Shown here in pieces: positions 52,101-57,128 of a DNA stretch of 64,000 nucleotides. The position numbers and the translations under genes were made by a program. This DNA comes from CAIKXD01 sp035439485 (GTDB lineage: Bacteria; Bacteroidota; Bacteroidia; UBA4408). The notes under the pieces were generated by a model. It ran no database searches, was not told the origin of the DNA, and was given only the letters and a program-made list of their open reading frames with translations. The DNA lies in the NCBI GenBank assembly GCA_035439485.1, contig DAORKI010000002.1:62001-126000 (forward strand). Direction: 5' to 3'. Every line of letters starts with the position of its first letter. The stretch's first letter is position 1.

Positions 52101-53575
52101 CTTGGCATGTTGATGTATTGAACACGAATACAGATTTGACCATTCAAGACACTAGGTCACTTCGTGGAAATCTCACTATAAATGATGGTACTTTTACTTT
52201 AGCTCCTTCCTTTACTGGCAGTTTTAATTTAGGTGGAAATTGGACTAGAACTGGTGCAAATAGTGCGTTTACTCATAATAATAAAAAAGTAACATTTAAC
52301 AATCAACTTGTAGGTGATCAAATGATAACTATTAACACAGGGGTTACATCAGAAACTTACTATGACTTGGATATCAATCCAACATCAGGTAATATAATTT
52401 TAAATGGACATGTTAATGCTATAAATTCAATTGTATTTGTGAATGGCAAAATAGATTTAAATGGCAATGAATTCACTTTAGGAACTAATGGTGTTAATGG
52501 TACCTTGTCAGGGGCTAGTGCAACATCATATTTTATTTCTGGTAACACAGCTTCTAAATTTATCAGATTCACTACCAGTGCAAGTACGAATTACAATTTC
52601 CCAGTTGGCGATAATAGTAATTATACTCCAATGAGTGTGCAACTATATGCATCTCCAATGGCAGCCAATTCGCTAGTTAGTGTTAATGTAATACCTAATG
52701 CACATCCCAATTTAGGTAGTTCTACCAATTATCTTTCACGTTATTGGCAAGTTGAACCTAGCAATTTCCCTACACCGCAAACTGGTTATGGGGTAACCTA
52801 CCAATGGGCGGCTTCTGATGAAGGCACTGCTCCAATTCCTGCAAATTTAAAACCATATAAACATAATACACAAGGATGGATTGCGGCAAACGGTAGTGGA
52901 GCAGTTTTTGAAATGGGATCAGGCACAGTTAACCCTGGCACAAGAACTATTACTTGGGACGGTTTATATTCATTCAGTGATTTTACAGGAAATGGAAATG
53001 GATCTCCTTTACCTATTACTTTGTTGAGTTTTGACGTTCAACCTATTTTGGAAAACGTTGCTATTACTTGGTCAACGGCAAGTGAAACTAATAATGATTT
53101 TTTTACCATTGAACGCTCACAAGATGGAACAACCTTTAATGAATTGACTAAGGTTAATGGCGCTGGAAATAGCAATACCATACTTAATTACAAAGTAACA
53201 GATTTTGAACCTTATGAAGGACTTTCTTATTATAGGCTAAAACAAACTGATTTTGATGGTAAAGTTGTATACAGTGAAATAAAAACTGTGCAATTTACTA
53301 AACCAATTGAAGGTCAAAATTGGACTGTGTTTCCAAATCCATCTAATATTAATGGAGTTAATTTGCTTATTGGAAAAACTGTTAACGCATCGGTTAGCGT
53401 TAGTTTAGTAGACGTTACAGGAAAAATAATTTATAGCAATAGCCTTACAGTAAAATCAGATGGAAGTAGTCAATTTATTGGTTTTGATAATATAGCTGCA
53501 GGTATTTATTACTTAACTATACAAGATGGCTCAAAATTGAACACCATTAAAGTAGTATTACAATCAAAAGAATAG
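37121..53575 (+). CDS. giant repetitive T9SS-secreted surface protein
   Basis: One uninterrupted frame of 5484 codons. The signal peptide is at residues 1-23 (ending HSFAQ). A sugar-binding-like segment (WALTWNNTDLFVCLNN) spans about 24-260. Then comes a long run of beta-helix-like repeats with recurring short units such as NLTINAG, GTFTLSG and NGNLN. Six copies of a larger module are marked by a 'FPxGD/N-x-YxP...RYW' block near residues 817, 1612, 2349, 3145, 4078 and 5160. Five of them are followed by a Trp-rich unit (TWNGSTNGTWSTATNWTP type) near 945, 1751, 2481, 3274 and 4209. A fibronectin-like segment (ITLLSFDV) precedes the T9SS sorting domain from about 5403 (VFPNPSN). It is probably an adhesin or filament on the cell surface. 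Confidence 0.9.
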   Translation: MKTNIFKIFCLLSFSFMQHSFAQWTTPTVDAINDGVGNYPNNYTSGATNWALTWNNTDLFVCLNNANQTEAVSIYLDVDPIVPVNGGANGNGTLVGLNYDGFTTRPNLPFRADVCIYIHNGSREILRRDGANGWTSLGAGVDGICGGGTNDATGNVNGQFATNDNGNGNSGDDRREFRISWSRLQGVINGGIRPNAFNWMGYISRNNEMYAQVPSENYGGTNVIGNSNGIIRYFTVSNTTNGSSTNPFGQNSFTQPITASNAAFGAISAFDFTMNSSGQTITRTAGGGQSWNITGNLVIAAGTLSSGTSTTAISTNNLDIRGGTFTLSGSAGGDLNVSGNFIKTSGTFNCNGRQVNFNGSTAQTYSSNATQTINYLLISNTGGTVTANSSITVPNNLTINAGANCRLNMGNNTLNLTSSVGNIINGNLRIGGTGGTITGTSAANTTFGAGSYYEHNYSTVDGSIPMATWNSSSTCLIMGYTTGTQPTSGLNQNFGNFVWNCPSQTTSPMLDGELTTVNGNLEILALNGNEIGITTNVFCTLTIGGDLTIADGIFALATGGASCNLIINGNLNLNSASSFLLLTDIASTGGNGIINITGNLNHNDGTIDLATSDFDGLITVGGDYTQSASAVLSVFSLSLSTGSYVEFNGPGVQNVTLNGTITSNVNFRVNGGGINLTGILSLNDNANGGSWGASLRMSQGSITGSGTVFYDQTGGYSTLIYDASTAAQTTNNIEFPAINGPMNLIIDNTFATNTVTLHASRTIGGTITLNQGILVLNGNNLSVVEPPVGGNANSYVKTNGAGFLQIALMGGGFSFNFPVGNSSYNPITIANSGTTDSYSVRVTDGTPPSPNDPTKVINRSWIVSEGTIGGSNINLIANWNSPSEEAINFNSGVTRRFGMWNGASWSQNGASVGGSNPYYFSTLSSFASVGTFALGKDDAFISSATTYTWNGSTNGTWSTATNWTPNGIPGASDNVVFNVVGTNPTNFNSTQTVNDLTLNGTGSLNLGASGNITIAGNFTYVNTASANFDCASTLNVNSAASQTIPAFNYGNLNINGGPRVLSNAATINICGNYTPTSGVTTTTGSTVNFNGTVAQNILTTSATFNNLIISNTAANVTSSVAVTITNNLTINAGANCRFDIGTNTLTLTGSTANIINGTLRAGGTSGSIVGMTALNTTFSATGTYEHNYTTIAGTIPTATWNAASNCNVIGYTTNVGATGGLSQNFGNFTWNCPLQTGALNLLGGFNGAIIAGNLNVIATNSGSLRLTGSASFTLTINGNLNVSGGTFAFTNALTPNAPNITINIGGVFNITGGVTNFQTPPPASTGGIPTFTVATSSFNMSAGSLVIYNASAGLGSTATINISGNFTQSGGTVNNCSIGAANGTITTWNILGNFNQTAGTYTGASLGINPEIYLNVNGSFSQSLGATLNAGAAIPKFQIEFKGTINQNVSVSGSTLNNIWWRLNNAAGITLATNININSLGKFIRTNGAIAGIGAIVYAGGSQLRYNGTTNITSTDKEWPSAMTSVSVEIDNVAGVNMHASRTAVGPGGEVRLTNGCLYLGNNDLLIDYVGSGNYSITSPSSTNMFVTNGTGQFMLSTYVRSGSPVGSDNYAFQIGENTGSAEYTPVHIKFFKNTVSRIIGLRVVDAISPNINTPIAATDYLSRYWIVTENTAGGLYRDSITVFYAPSDVNGTEANLKFSTFSAGNWTEHGTTVTAGTKLEGFQPSTAAFTQTYLPLNGLEITGRRAPNTITWVGTTSNDWNTGSNWSSGTVPTSTQNVIIGVSSPNPCNINSASYTVNDLTLNGTGVLNLAAGTSLSINGNFTYVNTATANFNCSSTLNIASTSSQNIPALNYGNLNLTGGPRVFANTGTIAICGNYTPSAGITTTTGSTINFNGTTAQSILSNAATFNNLTISNTASTVTSGVNVTLSGTGTINSNAIFDQSAAIFTINATTTTNVSGTFRNSGGTIVNSGTLNFLATGVYHHARNGGSIVNATTWNAGSLCNITGVIGTMPSGLNQTFSDFTYNCAGQTASISFSFTSLFSCRDFTFVNSNGFNTSMISGTSATMTINRNMLVQGGVLRGTAGAGVATINITGNFTISGGTFEVSAGSGGATVNHTGNFTQSAGTITRTTGTATWNFRKIGAPLAYAIQNISQSGGTISGTLTFNAGVAGPTYSQPTLLTNFAIGAGGTFAVTSGSGIDFSTFVLSGNIFTLSNGGLAISANTAGFVTAPTLSGSVQTTTRTFNAACNFAFTGTALQSTGSAMPATATYVYIANVNNVNLSSSLTLNDAGFGAGVIFVAGHLQLGVNNLTLTGTAPAITSASATQHIKTNGTGRLRRVVAATPVVFPIGNVAYNPITLTNSGTSDTYGVRVIDAVVSPAPYDASKLINRYWEVNESIAGGSNIISNAQYNSGEPNANFAAGVQLKMGLHNGTNWSESNASSSGGGPFVVTNSTSFLPSVATYTLGVGKDDGFIPPFFTYTWNGSISNDWGTAANWTPSGIPAAIDNIIIPTSGSYTNELVITGSRNITDFAVNGNGKYTMSAGTSLTVTGNYSYSSSVSSTFDCSSTLTISSSVSQTIPAANYGNLDLTGGNRVLANSGIIGICGTFTRGAGAYTLTGSTVDYNGTGVQTLSIGQYNNLSISNARGSANLISPAGTISVGGVFDVSTLSAYTPVVNASSIFDFTSASAQTIPAFYYGQLNNSGNGNRTWANSGIIDIAQGFNPTTATNTITGSTIRYSNTSATTWSLSSFTTNVANRLYHNLEFVGGASTIWQEATAYNFGITGNLTLSGLGRLNAHANAGTITWTVDGNLIINGGGNLTISNSGGTATFNVIGNSNVSAGSITIVSSTVGALTQTFTTSDLTLSGTGSINMDAVNNTTVASVTVNGNLSITSTTANCVNFGSGTSNTNNVINLKGNLNKSGVGNIGLTGSYAASAGFIFNGVGIQTYSHLGAAMTGGIITIATGSTVQLLTNLVTANSAQTNPLTIAGTLDCSTFTVSNGNAANTFSLTGTGNLIINNSGGVSSTIIGFANANTTWSNGATFTFNGNTQNTGMNGYAAITVANNYNVTWLGTTSLTIDKTLSITTFNFTNAGLILLGTFDLTITSAGSIVGAGYSSTKMFVTNSSGQLRKSFTSPSSVAFTWPIGDNTAGDDYSPVTINITSGGSGTVGFRVIDAVHPNNAPTLNFLSRYWSASTTFAVAHSWNGTFSYTGADINGIETNMKLNIWDPIALGWTEYSSSSAGANVLNVSSGPAAGSLSSTDITGRTDIPVYYQSVAAGAWSSASNWEVADNIGFVGAIPAVVAPNNVNSGGIWIRSGSPITIGSNITADQITVDAGAILTIGVGGDFTLANGVGTDLTIDGDFNVNNTCTTNPGSSVALNGTWTTTVGSGVLTTIGSLVVSSTGVYTNNVNGGSIPTGTWNAGSKLNIQGVTNSGLTGGLGQLFWDVEWNCSSQTNAINLSTTPFVTIANDFIVTNTNGFDLRLFSGSTGGTTNINGDLIINGGNLALSGGGASTSSTVDVNIGGNVILNGGTLSTAGLSNIAAQTCNFNITGNMNLNGGNLNIYTGAFTITANHTINLIGNLAITSGTISRTGVLTSIFRFNKSSGVQTYNSTAPGTSISSSPILWEVGNGTTSPTLQLNSDFIEHAASIMNVQNLATLDVGNLIVAGTTAGVNGSFNLNSGATLITANTAGIVAALAATSGSIQTGSAKTFHTNANYTYNAAVNQVTGTGLPTPHTGVLRIDNSGGAVTLTNVPSTGSTLILANGIFQIGIGQTYNIANGGTITGIAGDFAVGSIGGTINFIGAGTFTGNTNPYNVYINGSVNFGNTTTIQNSGTMRINAGGAAISNAPAYATGSVLEYNTGGIYHRGIEWSTTSGKGFPYHVTVINSTLNPAGPGAINASMPFNLAGDLSINSSGAIMMNHSGNNMLVPLIINGNLNLIGNLSASGAAGGDIALKGNWDNNGAAINNFTPNNRAVTLNGTSIQNIGGTNTTVNPFGILVINNAAGVVLTSTNVEINDQLSFILGNLTIGNTNIKLNGLNTPLTGASSTKFIITNGTGALSRNFDNSATLFPIGPNASTFSPVTLQQTGIVDDISVRVNTAPAFSFAVNDNNQMVNLEWIFNEAAIGGNNLVSNFQWPVTSEAAGFIRANGVYQGDYSGASWQARPSTTSGGNPYLSSSSINYNGSLSNRPFVLGNIFGIIGCVATASAGNWNNAATWVGGVIPPVSSSVCLGHAVLITGSNTNALSSLTLNPGASLDIDPTRSLIFNSSATLNNNTGASTAITGLGSIIFNGDATLSGANPITLNNIELNGNTTISTPLTVNGDLYLNSGSTISATPTYSSSSRLIYNLGGNYNVNLEWTGNSNSAGFGIPNNVNIRNNTTLNMPSSDRGIEGSMSIEVGTLEMGTADLYINGDWTRHNTNGFFNPNNRSVIFNRSGTQNISITGGGTEIFDYLVLDKPSGSLVLNSTDITNVTINGNSGNTLQFLDNGSLDINGNQLNFTNAGGSILVSGGTRNIISTFINGQVNIQASTSVNSTLGGSLIFDSNVKVSLSSSFNFGNSISTIQGVLEIAPGGLVNTNPANYDVNSTLRYFTGSAIGRGLEWSATTGPGYPYHVNIDQNITATTLDLSNGGSALRQIAGNLNINNGGNLTMNAMTHPLVVKGDVNIGGLSSGSLTLSTAVNGDIQIGGNLTRNAGGIFNQNSREITMNGNSLQTISNNIPNFDFLNIDNNGNSVQINTNTSIGSRLKLSNGTFDLNGFTATMANGSQIRRSAATALMSAAPTINGGNQIDMRYDATMTSDVEFIQDLNKIRDLEINAGVLTINENKTINRDLILSGGDLNLSTFIFTDRGNAIAPAFAGNITLSGGGIRSIIGLPGSIFDITGLGGNSPLMYTKTINSIGGTTLNFDSNVLLRIGDGAVDFGLGNPTTVNGVLQVMQAGSVGPLLNSCIYGTNSILRFANAVDYQVNITDKTWATGAINSGNAGIPWHVDVLNTNTDLTIQDTRSLRGNLTINDGTFTLAPSFTGSFNLGGNWTRTGANSAFTHNNKKVTFNNQLVGDQMITINTGVTSETYYDLDINPTSGNIILNGHVNAINSIVFVNGKIDLNGNEFTLGTNGVNGTLSGASATSYFISGNTASKFIRFTTSASTNYNFPVGDNSNYTPMSVQLYASPMAANSLVSVNVIPNAHPNLGSSTNYLSRYWQVEPSNFPTPQTGYGVTYQWAASDEGTAPIPANLKPYKHNTQGWIAANGSGAVFEMGSGTVNPGTRTITWDGLYSFSDFTGNGNGSPLPITLLSFDVQPILENVAITWSTASETNNDFFTIERSQDGTTFNELTKVNGAGNSNTILNYKVTDFEPYEGLSYYRLKQTDFDGKVVYSEIKTVQFTKPIEGQNWTVFPNPSNINGVNLLIGKTVNASVSVSLVDVTGKIIYSNSLTVKSDGSSQFIGFDNIAAGIYYLTIQDGSKLNTIKVVLQSKE

Positions 53576-53590
53576 CATTATTTTGCACAT

Positions 53591-53621
53591 AAAAAGCGAT
53601 GAAATTGTTTTATCGCTTTTT
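53591..53621 (+). terminator. terminator of the giant gene
   Basis: Stem AAAAAGCGAT (53591-53600) / ATCGCTTTTT (53612-53621), followed by T-rich sequence, 16 bases after the stop codon. Confidence 0.85.
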
Positions 53622-53760
53622 GTTTTTACTCTATTCTAAAAAAGGTATTTCTTTTTAAAACATCAAATATTAGATGCGTATAAAAGAATATTGGATAATA
53701 TGTTCAGAAATAGGAATCAAGTATTCAACCTTGTTGCATATAAACTTTTATGAAAATAAA

Positions 53761-53788
53761 AAAGCGCTTTAGATAACTAAAGCGCTTT
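53761..53788 (-). terminator. former terminator of tRNA-Cys, displaced by the inserted element
   Basis: Stem AAAGCGCTTTAG (53761-53772) / CTAAAGCGCTTT (53777-53788) with a 4-base loop, running into T-rich sequence on the minus strand. It lies 5 bases beyond the left copy of the tRNA-Cys end. Joined to the tRNA gene across the element it would sit directly after the tRNA, so I infer it was that gene's original terminator. Confidence 0.65.
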
Positions 53789-53793
53789 CAGGG

Positions 53794-53808
53794 GAGGTCT
53801 CGAGCGGA
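53794..53808 (+). repeat. attL: left copy of the 15-bp tRNA-Cys duplication
   Basis: GAGGTCTCGAGCGGA is identical to 60383-60397, which forms the acceptor and T-stem end of tRNA-Cys. The same orientation and the integrase gene just inside the border identify it as the left attachment site. Confidence 0.88.
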
Positions 53809-53913
53809 CTCCAAAATTATTTTTTGGATATTATATGGGTAACCTATAATTGCTGTATAGCCTATTTTATAAGGGTTATAAGAAACCCAAAAATTACCCG
53901 TAATATTTAATTC

Positions 53914-53936
53914 TTTGCCACACCTTTTGCCACACT
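53914..53936 (+). repeat. left subterminal 23-bp direct repeat (integrase arm-site candidate)
   Basis: Two tandem copies of the core TTTGCCACAC, identical to the segment at 60304-60326. It lies 105 bases inside attL and overlaps the -33 region of the integrase promoter. Confidence 0.8.
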
Positions 53937-53957
53937 AAATTTTTATTAGTATATTTG
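53926..53957 (+). promoter_or_regulatory. integrase promoter
   Basis: TTTG (53926-53929), a 20-base spacer and TATATTTG (53950-53957), 19 bases before the integrase ATG. The -33 box is inside the 23-bp repeat, so integrase bound there could block its own promoter. Confidence 0.6.
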
Positions 53958-53976
53958 TCGTAAGAAAAAATAACCT

Positions 53977-55221
53977 ATGAACATAAATTTTTATTTGAGA
54001 GATTTAAAACAGGAAAAAGGAAACTTAAGTACTGGTAAAGAGCAACCAATCTGGTGTTACATTACTTTTAATGGTAAAAGACTTAGACTATCAACTCAAA
54101 TTAAAGTTTTACCAGCTGATTGGAATGATACTAAACAATTAATAAGAGGTACTAGTATCGACAAGCAAAAACAAAATCAAAGGCTTAAAAATATTAGAAG
54201 TAAAGCTGAAACCATTAACAATGATTATTTGATTAAAGACCAAATATTAACAGAAAGTATTTTAAAAGAAGAATTAAATAAACTGATTTTCCCAGATAAG
54301 TTTACAAGCACCTCAGCGATTAGTAACATTTATGATTTTCTAATTTATTTTACGGAAAAGAACCCTAAGAACATAAAGGAAAGTAGCATGAAGAGTTATT
54401 TTCAATTAAAACCATTGTTAAAGGACTTTGCTAAAATAAAAGGGAAAGCAATTTTAAATTTTGAATCAATTAATTCTGCATGGGGTGACTCCTTTTGCAA
54501 ATTTCTATTATTGGAAAAGAATCATAATATCAATAATGCAGATAAGCATATTAAGAACATAAAGGCGTTAATGACTTATTCTTTAAAACAGGAACTGCAT
54601 AATAATGCTAAATTTGAGTTTATTTCTCGTAGCAAGGAAGAAACAAAAGAAATATACTTAACGGAAGACCAGATTAAGGAAATGTATCAATTGGAAGTTA
54701 GTGAAGAATATCAAAAGGCTAAAGATATTTTTGTTTTTAGTTGTTTGACAGCCCAGAGAATATCCGATATTAAAAATTTGAAAAAACATAACTGGAAAGG
54801 TGATTATATAGAAATTGAAACAAAAAAAACAGGAGAGAAGTTAGAAATACCTTTGCGAAAAACTGCTAAAGAAATATTAAAGAAATACAACGGTCATTTA
54901 CCAGTTATAGTTGAACAAACATATAATAAGCAATTAAAGTTTATTGCAGAACTGATGCCATCAATGCACACCGAAGAAATAGTTTATTCATCAAAGGGTG
55001 GTGTAAAAACAGAATCAACAGCATATAAATATGAACTGGTAAAAAGCCATACGGCAAGAAGAAGCTTTGCAACTAATGAATATTTGGCTGGAACAGACCC
55101 CTTATTTATTCGCGCTTGTACTGGACATAAAACCGAAAAAGATTTTTTTAATTATATCAAAGTTGACCAACGTCAAAAAGTACAAAAGCTAAAAACAATA
55201 TTTGATGGTAGGGAATTTTAA
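53977..55221 (+). CDS. tyrosine recombinase (integrase) of the element
   Basis: A 414-residue site-specific recombinase. An N-terminal Arm-DNA-binding region (YITFNGKRLRLSTQIKVLPADW) and a SAM-like core-binding domain precede the catalytic domain. The catalytic residues are Arg261 (TAQRISDI), a Lys in ETKKTGEK, His358 and Arg361 (HTARRSF), His384 (TGHKTE) and the nucleophile Tyr393 (FFNYIKVD). All are present, so it should be active. It resembles Bacteroidota ICE integrases that use tRNA genes. It sits 168 bases from attL and reads inwards. Confidence 0.95.
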   Translation: MNINFYLRDLKQEKGNLSTGKEQPIWCYITFNGKRLRLSTQIKVLPADWNDTKQLIRGTSIDKQKQNQRLKNIRSKAETINNDYLIKDQILTESILKEELNKLIFPDKFTSTSAISNIYDFLIYFTEKNPKNIKESSMKSYFQLKPLLKDFAKIKGKAILNFESINSAWGDSFCKFLLLEKNHNINNADKHIKNIKALMTYSLKQELHNNAKFEFISRSKEETKEIYLTEDQIKEMYQLEVSEEYQKAKDIFVFSCLTAQRISDIKNLKKHNWKGDYIEIETKKTGEKLEIPLRKTAKEILKKYNGHLPVIVEQTYNKQLKFIAELMPSMHTEEIVYSSKGGVKTESTAYKYELVKSHTARRSFATNEYLAGTDPLFIRACTGHKTEKDFFNYIKVDQRQKVQKLKTIFDGREF

Positions 55222-55229
55222 ACTTTTGA

Positions 55230-55562
55230 TTACGCAACTTTTCTTATAAACAACGGCTTTTTAGGTACGTGTTTTTTACATGCTTCAAGATAATCTTTCT
55301 CACTATACAGTGTGTACTTACCGCTTTTAAATTTTTCTATATAATGCTCCTTTCTAAGTTTACTTAGAAAGGTTCTGGTTATTCTATATTTTTTTATTAA
55401 ATCTGCTTCTGACAAATAACCAGTACCACCAAACAATGATTGGTGCTTCATTAACACATCCAAAACAATTACTTCAATTCGCTCATTTGTTAAACTTTCG
55501 TCCATTATCTTTTTAACATGCTCATTAAATAAACCCATTAAGTCCTTAAATTCTACTCCCAT
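55230..55562 (-). CDS. helix-turn-helix protein, excisionase-like
   Basis: A 110-residue protein beginning MGVEFKDLMGLF. The second half has a MerR/excisionase-like winged HTH (YLSEADLIKKYRITRTFLSKLRKEHYIEKF) followed by a basic tail (KKHVPKKPLFIRK). Upstream codons from 55586 are in frame, but a purine-rich ribosome site (AAAGAG) precedes the ATG at 55562. It converges on the integrase gene with an 8-base gap. It is likely an excision or element-control factor. Confidence 0.7.
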   Translation of the reverse strand: MGVEFKDLMGLFNEHVKKIMDESLTNERIEVIVLDVLMKHQSLFGGTGYLSEADLIKKYRITRTFLSKLRKEHYIEKFKSGKYTLYSEKDYLEACKKHVPKKPLFIRKVA

Positions 55563-55621
55563 ATTTTTCTCTTTTAGACAATACAACTTCTAAAATTTGA
55601 AAAAAACAACCTGTATTTACA

Positions 55622-55645
55622 AAATAATTTCAGATGAAATTATTT
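55622..55645. promoter_or_regulatory. palindromic operator candidate upstream of the HTH gene
   Basis: An 11-base perfect inverted repeat AAATAATTTCA / TGAAATTATTT with a 2-base centre, about 60 bases upstream of the HTH gene start. Its position and symmetry suggest a protein-binding site, possibly for the HTH protein. Confidence 0.45.
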
Positions 55646-55726
55646 AATCTGAAAATCAAGCAGTTGCAAATTATTTTAATAAAAACAATTGACTTATTTA
55701 ACAAGAATCATTATTAATTACAAATA

Positions 55727-55778
55727 AAAAGGGTTGAATAGTGTGGTGGTATTAAGGGGTGGTTTAACCAACCCTTTT
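55727..55778 (+). terminator. terminator-like hairpin upstream of the HUH gene
   Basis: AAAAGGGTTG (55727-55736) pairs with CAACCCTTTT (55769-55778) and is followed by T residues. The 32-base loop is GT-rich. It may be an attenuator or part of a replication origin rather than a simple terminator, since no plus-strand gene ends before it except the integrase 500 bases away. Confidence 0.45.
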
Positions 55779-55790
55779 TTTATTAAATAA

Positions 55791-55832
55791 CTGGATATAC
55801 GCCCTATCCCTTATAAGTCGGGCTATATCCAG
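55791..55832 (+). promoter_or_regulatory. hairpin just before the HUH gene (nick-site or leader candidate)
   Basis: A 9-bp stem CTGGATATA/TATATCCAG, a one-base bulge and 4 further pairs GCCC/GGGC enclose a 15-base loop. It ends 19 bases before the ATG at 55852. In HUH replicons the double-strand origin with its nick site is often a hairpin next to the rep gene, which makes this a candidate. Confidence 0.45.
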
Positions 55833-55851
55833 AAGGGAATGAAAAAAGTTA

Positions 55852-56484
55852 ATGCCTTCAACAAAGAAACCGCAAACAGCACGTGAATATAATGGACATT
55901 TTTCAGACCTATTAAACAGCTTTATTAATAGAGTATTTAAACCAGATGATGTATTATTGTTTGTAACCTATCAGCCAAATAATTTAACCTTTGACCCTAA
56001 TGAAGTATCAAAGGTTACAAAACATTTCTTTGGTGATTATGCCTATGTTGAGGTTCTGGAACAAACGTTCAAAAAATCGAACAGGTACAATTATAGTAAT
56101 TATATTGATGGGTATCATTCACACTTTTTTATCAAGCAAAGCGATTATAAGTTAGTTGAGAATCAACTAAAGGATTTAGATATACAAGCAAAGATTGTTT
56201 ATGATAGATTTGGCTTAACAGAACGGTACTTAATAAAACAAAAAGGGCTAACTGGTGATAGAGATGAACCAATTATAAATATTCCAATTGTTAAAGAACA
56301 AGCTACAGAAAAGGGGAATATTATTAAGGAATCTGGAATTAGCAAAAAAGTATTTATTGTGTCGTTTAATGCACCAATTCGATTTGTTCAATATAATTAC
56401 AACCAACTAAAATATTATGCTTTAAATCGCTTTTATTTGAAAAATAAATTGTACTGGTTTGCAATATTCATAAATGATACTTGA
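55852..56484 (+). CDS. probable HUH-type replication/nicking protein
   Basis: A 210-residue protein with the three motifs of rolling-circle initiators in order. Motif 1-like LLFVTYQP is at residues 35-42. A strand with YVEVLE (65-70) leads to motif 2, GYHSHFFIK, with His89 and His91. Motif 3 is ERYLIKQKG with candidate nucleophile Tyr126 and Lys129. Motif spacing fits Rep and relaxase domains. No helicase domain follows. It has no close relative that I recognise, so the call is from motifs only. Alternatives are an uncharacterised DNA-binding protein or an inactive HUH relative. Confidence 0.5.
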   Translation: MPSTKKPQTAREYNGHFSDLLNSFINRVFKPDDVLLFVTYQPNNLTFDPNEVSKVTKHFFGDYAYVEVLEQTFKKSNRYNYSNYIDGYHSHFFIKQSDYKLVENQLKDLDIQAKIVYDRFGLTERYLIKQKGLTGDRDEPIINIPIVKEQATEKGNIIKESGISKKVFIVSFNAPIRFVQYNYNQLKYYALNRFYLKNKLYWFAIFINDT

Positions 56485-56493
56485 ATGAATTAT

Positions 56494-56511
56494 ACCAGGT
56501 ACCTACCTGGT
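56494..56511 (+). repeat. 18-base palindrome after the HUH gene
   Basis: ACCAGGTA and TACCTGGT with a 2-base centre, 10 bases after the HUH gene stop. There is no T-run, so it is more likely a protein- or nick-site than a terminator. Confidence 0.4.
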
Positions 56512-56786
56512 TTAAAGAATATGGTTGCATATATTAAAATGGTTACCACGCTTATATACGCAAAATTTGAATTTGTGCCTATTAGCCTTTAATATGCCTT
56601 TAAGAATTTTTGGGTATATTTTAGCATAAAAAGTAACTTTTGATTGCCAAAAAGGGAGGTATGTTAGCAAACCCATACTAATAAACATTTTGTAATAAAT
56701 GCCATTATTTGCTTTAAAATCAATGTGCTAAGCAATTTGATTAAATTTTTTGATGATTTTTATGGTGAACAATTATATTTATTGAT

Positions 56787-56906
56787 ATGAAAATAATAAT
56801 AACACCAAAACAAGCACGATTAATACTTAAAGGAATACCAAAAAACGCCAAGCTAACAGGAACTGTTAAGGAGTTAAAAAGAATATTTGGGTCGGCAAAA
56901 AAATAG
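56787..56906 (+). CDS. small basic protein, 39 residues
   Basis: MKIIITPKQARLILKG starts a 39-residue basic peptide ending RIFGSAKK. It is too short for most gene finders. It has a sensible start context (ATATGA after an AT-rich leader) and lies alone in a 446-base gap. Unknown function; could be spurious. The rest of the gap (56512-56786) shows nothing I can support. Confidence 0.35.
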   Translation: MKIIITPKQARLILKGIPKNAKLTGTVKELKRIFGSAKK

Positions 56907-56930
56907 TAGTTTCTTTATTAAAAGGTAACT

Positions 56931-57113
56931 TTAGTTTAGATTATCGATTAACCAAAAGATAAAATCTGACAAATTTGTGTAACTTTTATCATCAATTGTT
57001 ATTTTGTTACCATTTCCAAGAGATTCAATAGATTTCATTATTAAATCATTTTTAAGAAGGCGATTCATTTCTTTAAAACTTGCGGTTGTAAAAGTGTGGT
57101 TAGTTGTTGCCAT
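56931..57113 (-). CDS. small hypothetical protein, 60 residues
   Basis: MATTNHTFTTASFKEMN begins a 60-residue acidic/neutral protein ending FIFWLIDNLN. It follows the LamG gene by 15 bases on the same strand, so it may share its transcript. No family is recognised. Confidence 0.45.
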   Translation of the reverse strand: MATTNHTFTTASFKEMNRLLKNDLIMKSIESLGNGNKITIDDKSYTNLSDFIFWLIDNLN

Positions 57114-57128
57114 TAGGAATTTTTTGAA

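Noticed and set aside
37474..52572. Many long minus-strand frames inside the giant gene
   Set aside because: They lie opposite an intact, clearly coding frame, have no start signals or recognisable motifs, and their Val/Pro/Leu-rich composition is what the Asn/Thr/Gly-rich coding strand gives in reverse.
53575..53976. A possible CRISPR or tandem repeat after the giant gene because several hairpins lie close together
   Set aside because: The hairpins differ in sequence and are explained by two terminators, the attL site and the 23-bp repeat.
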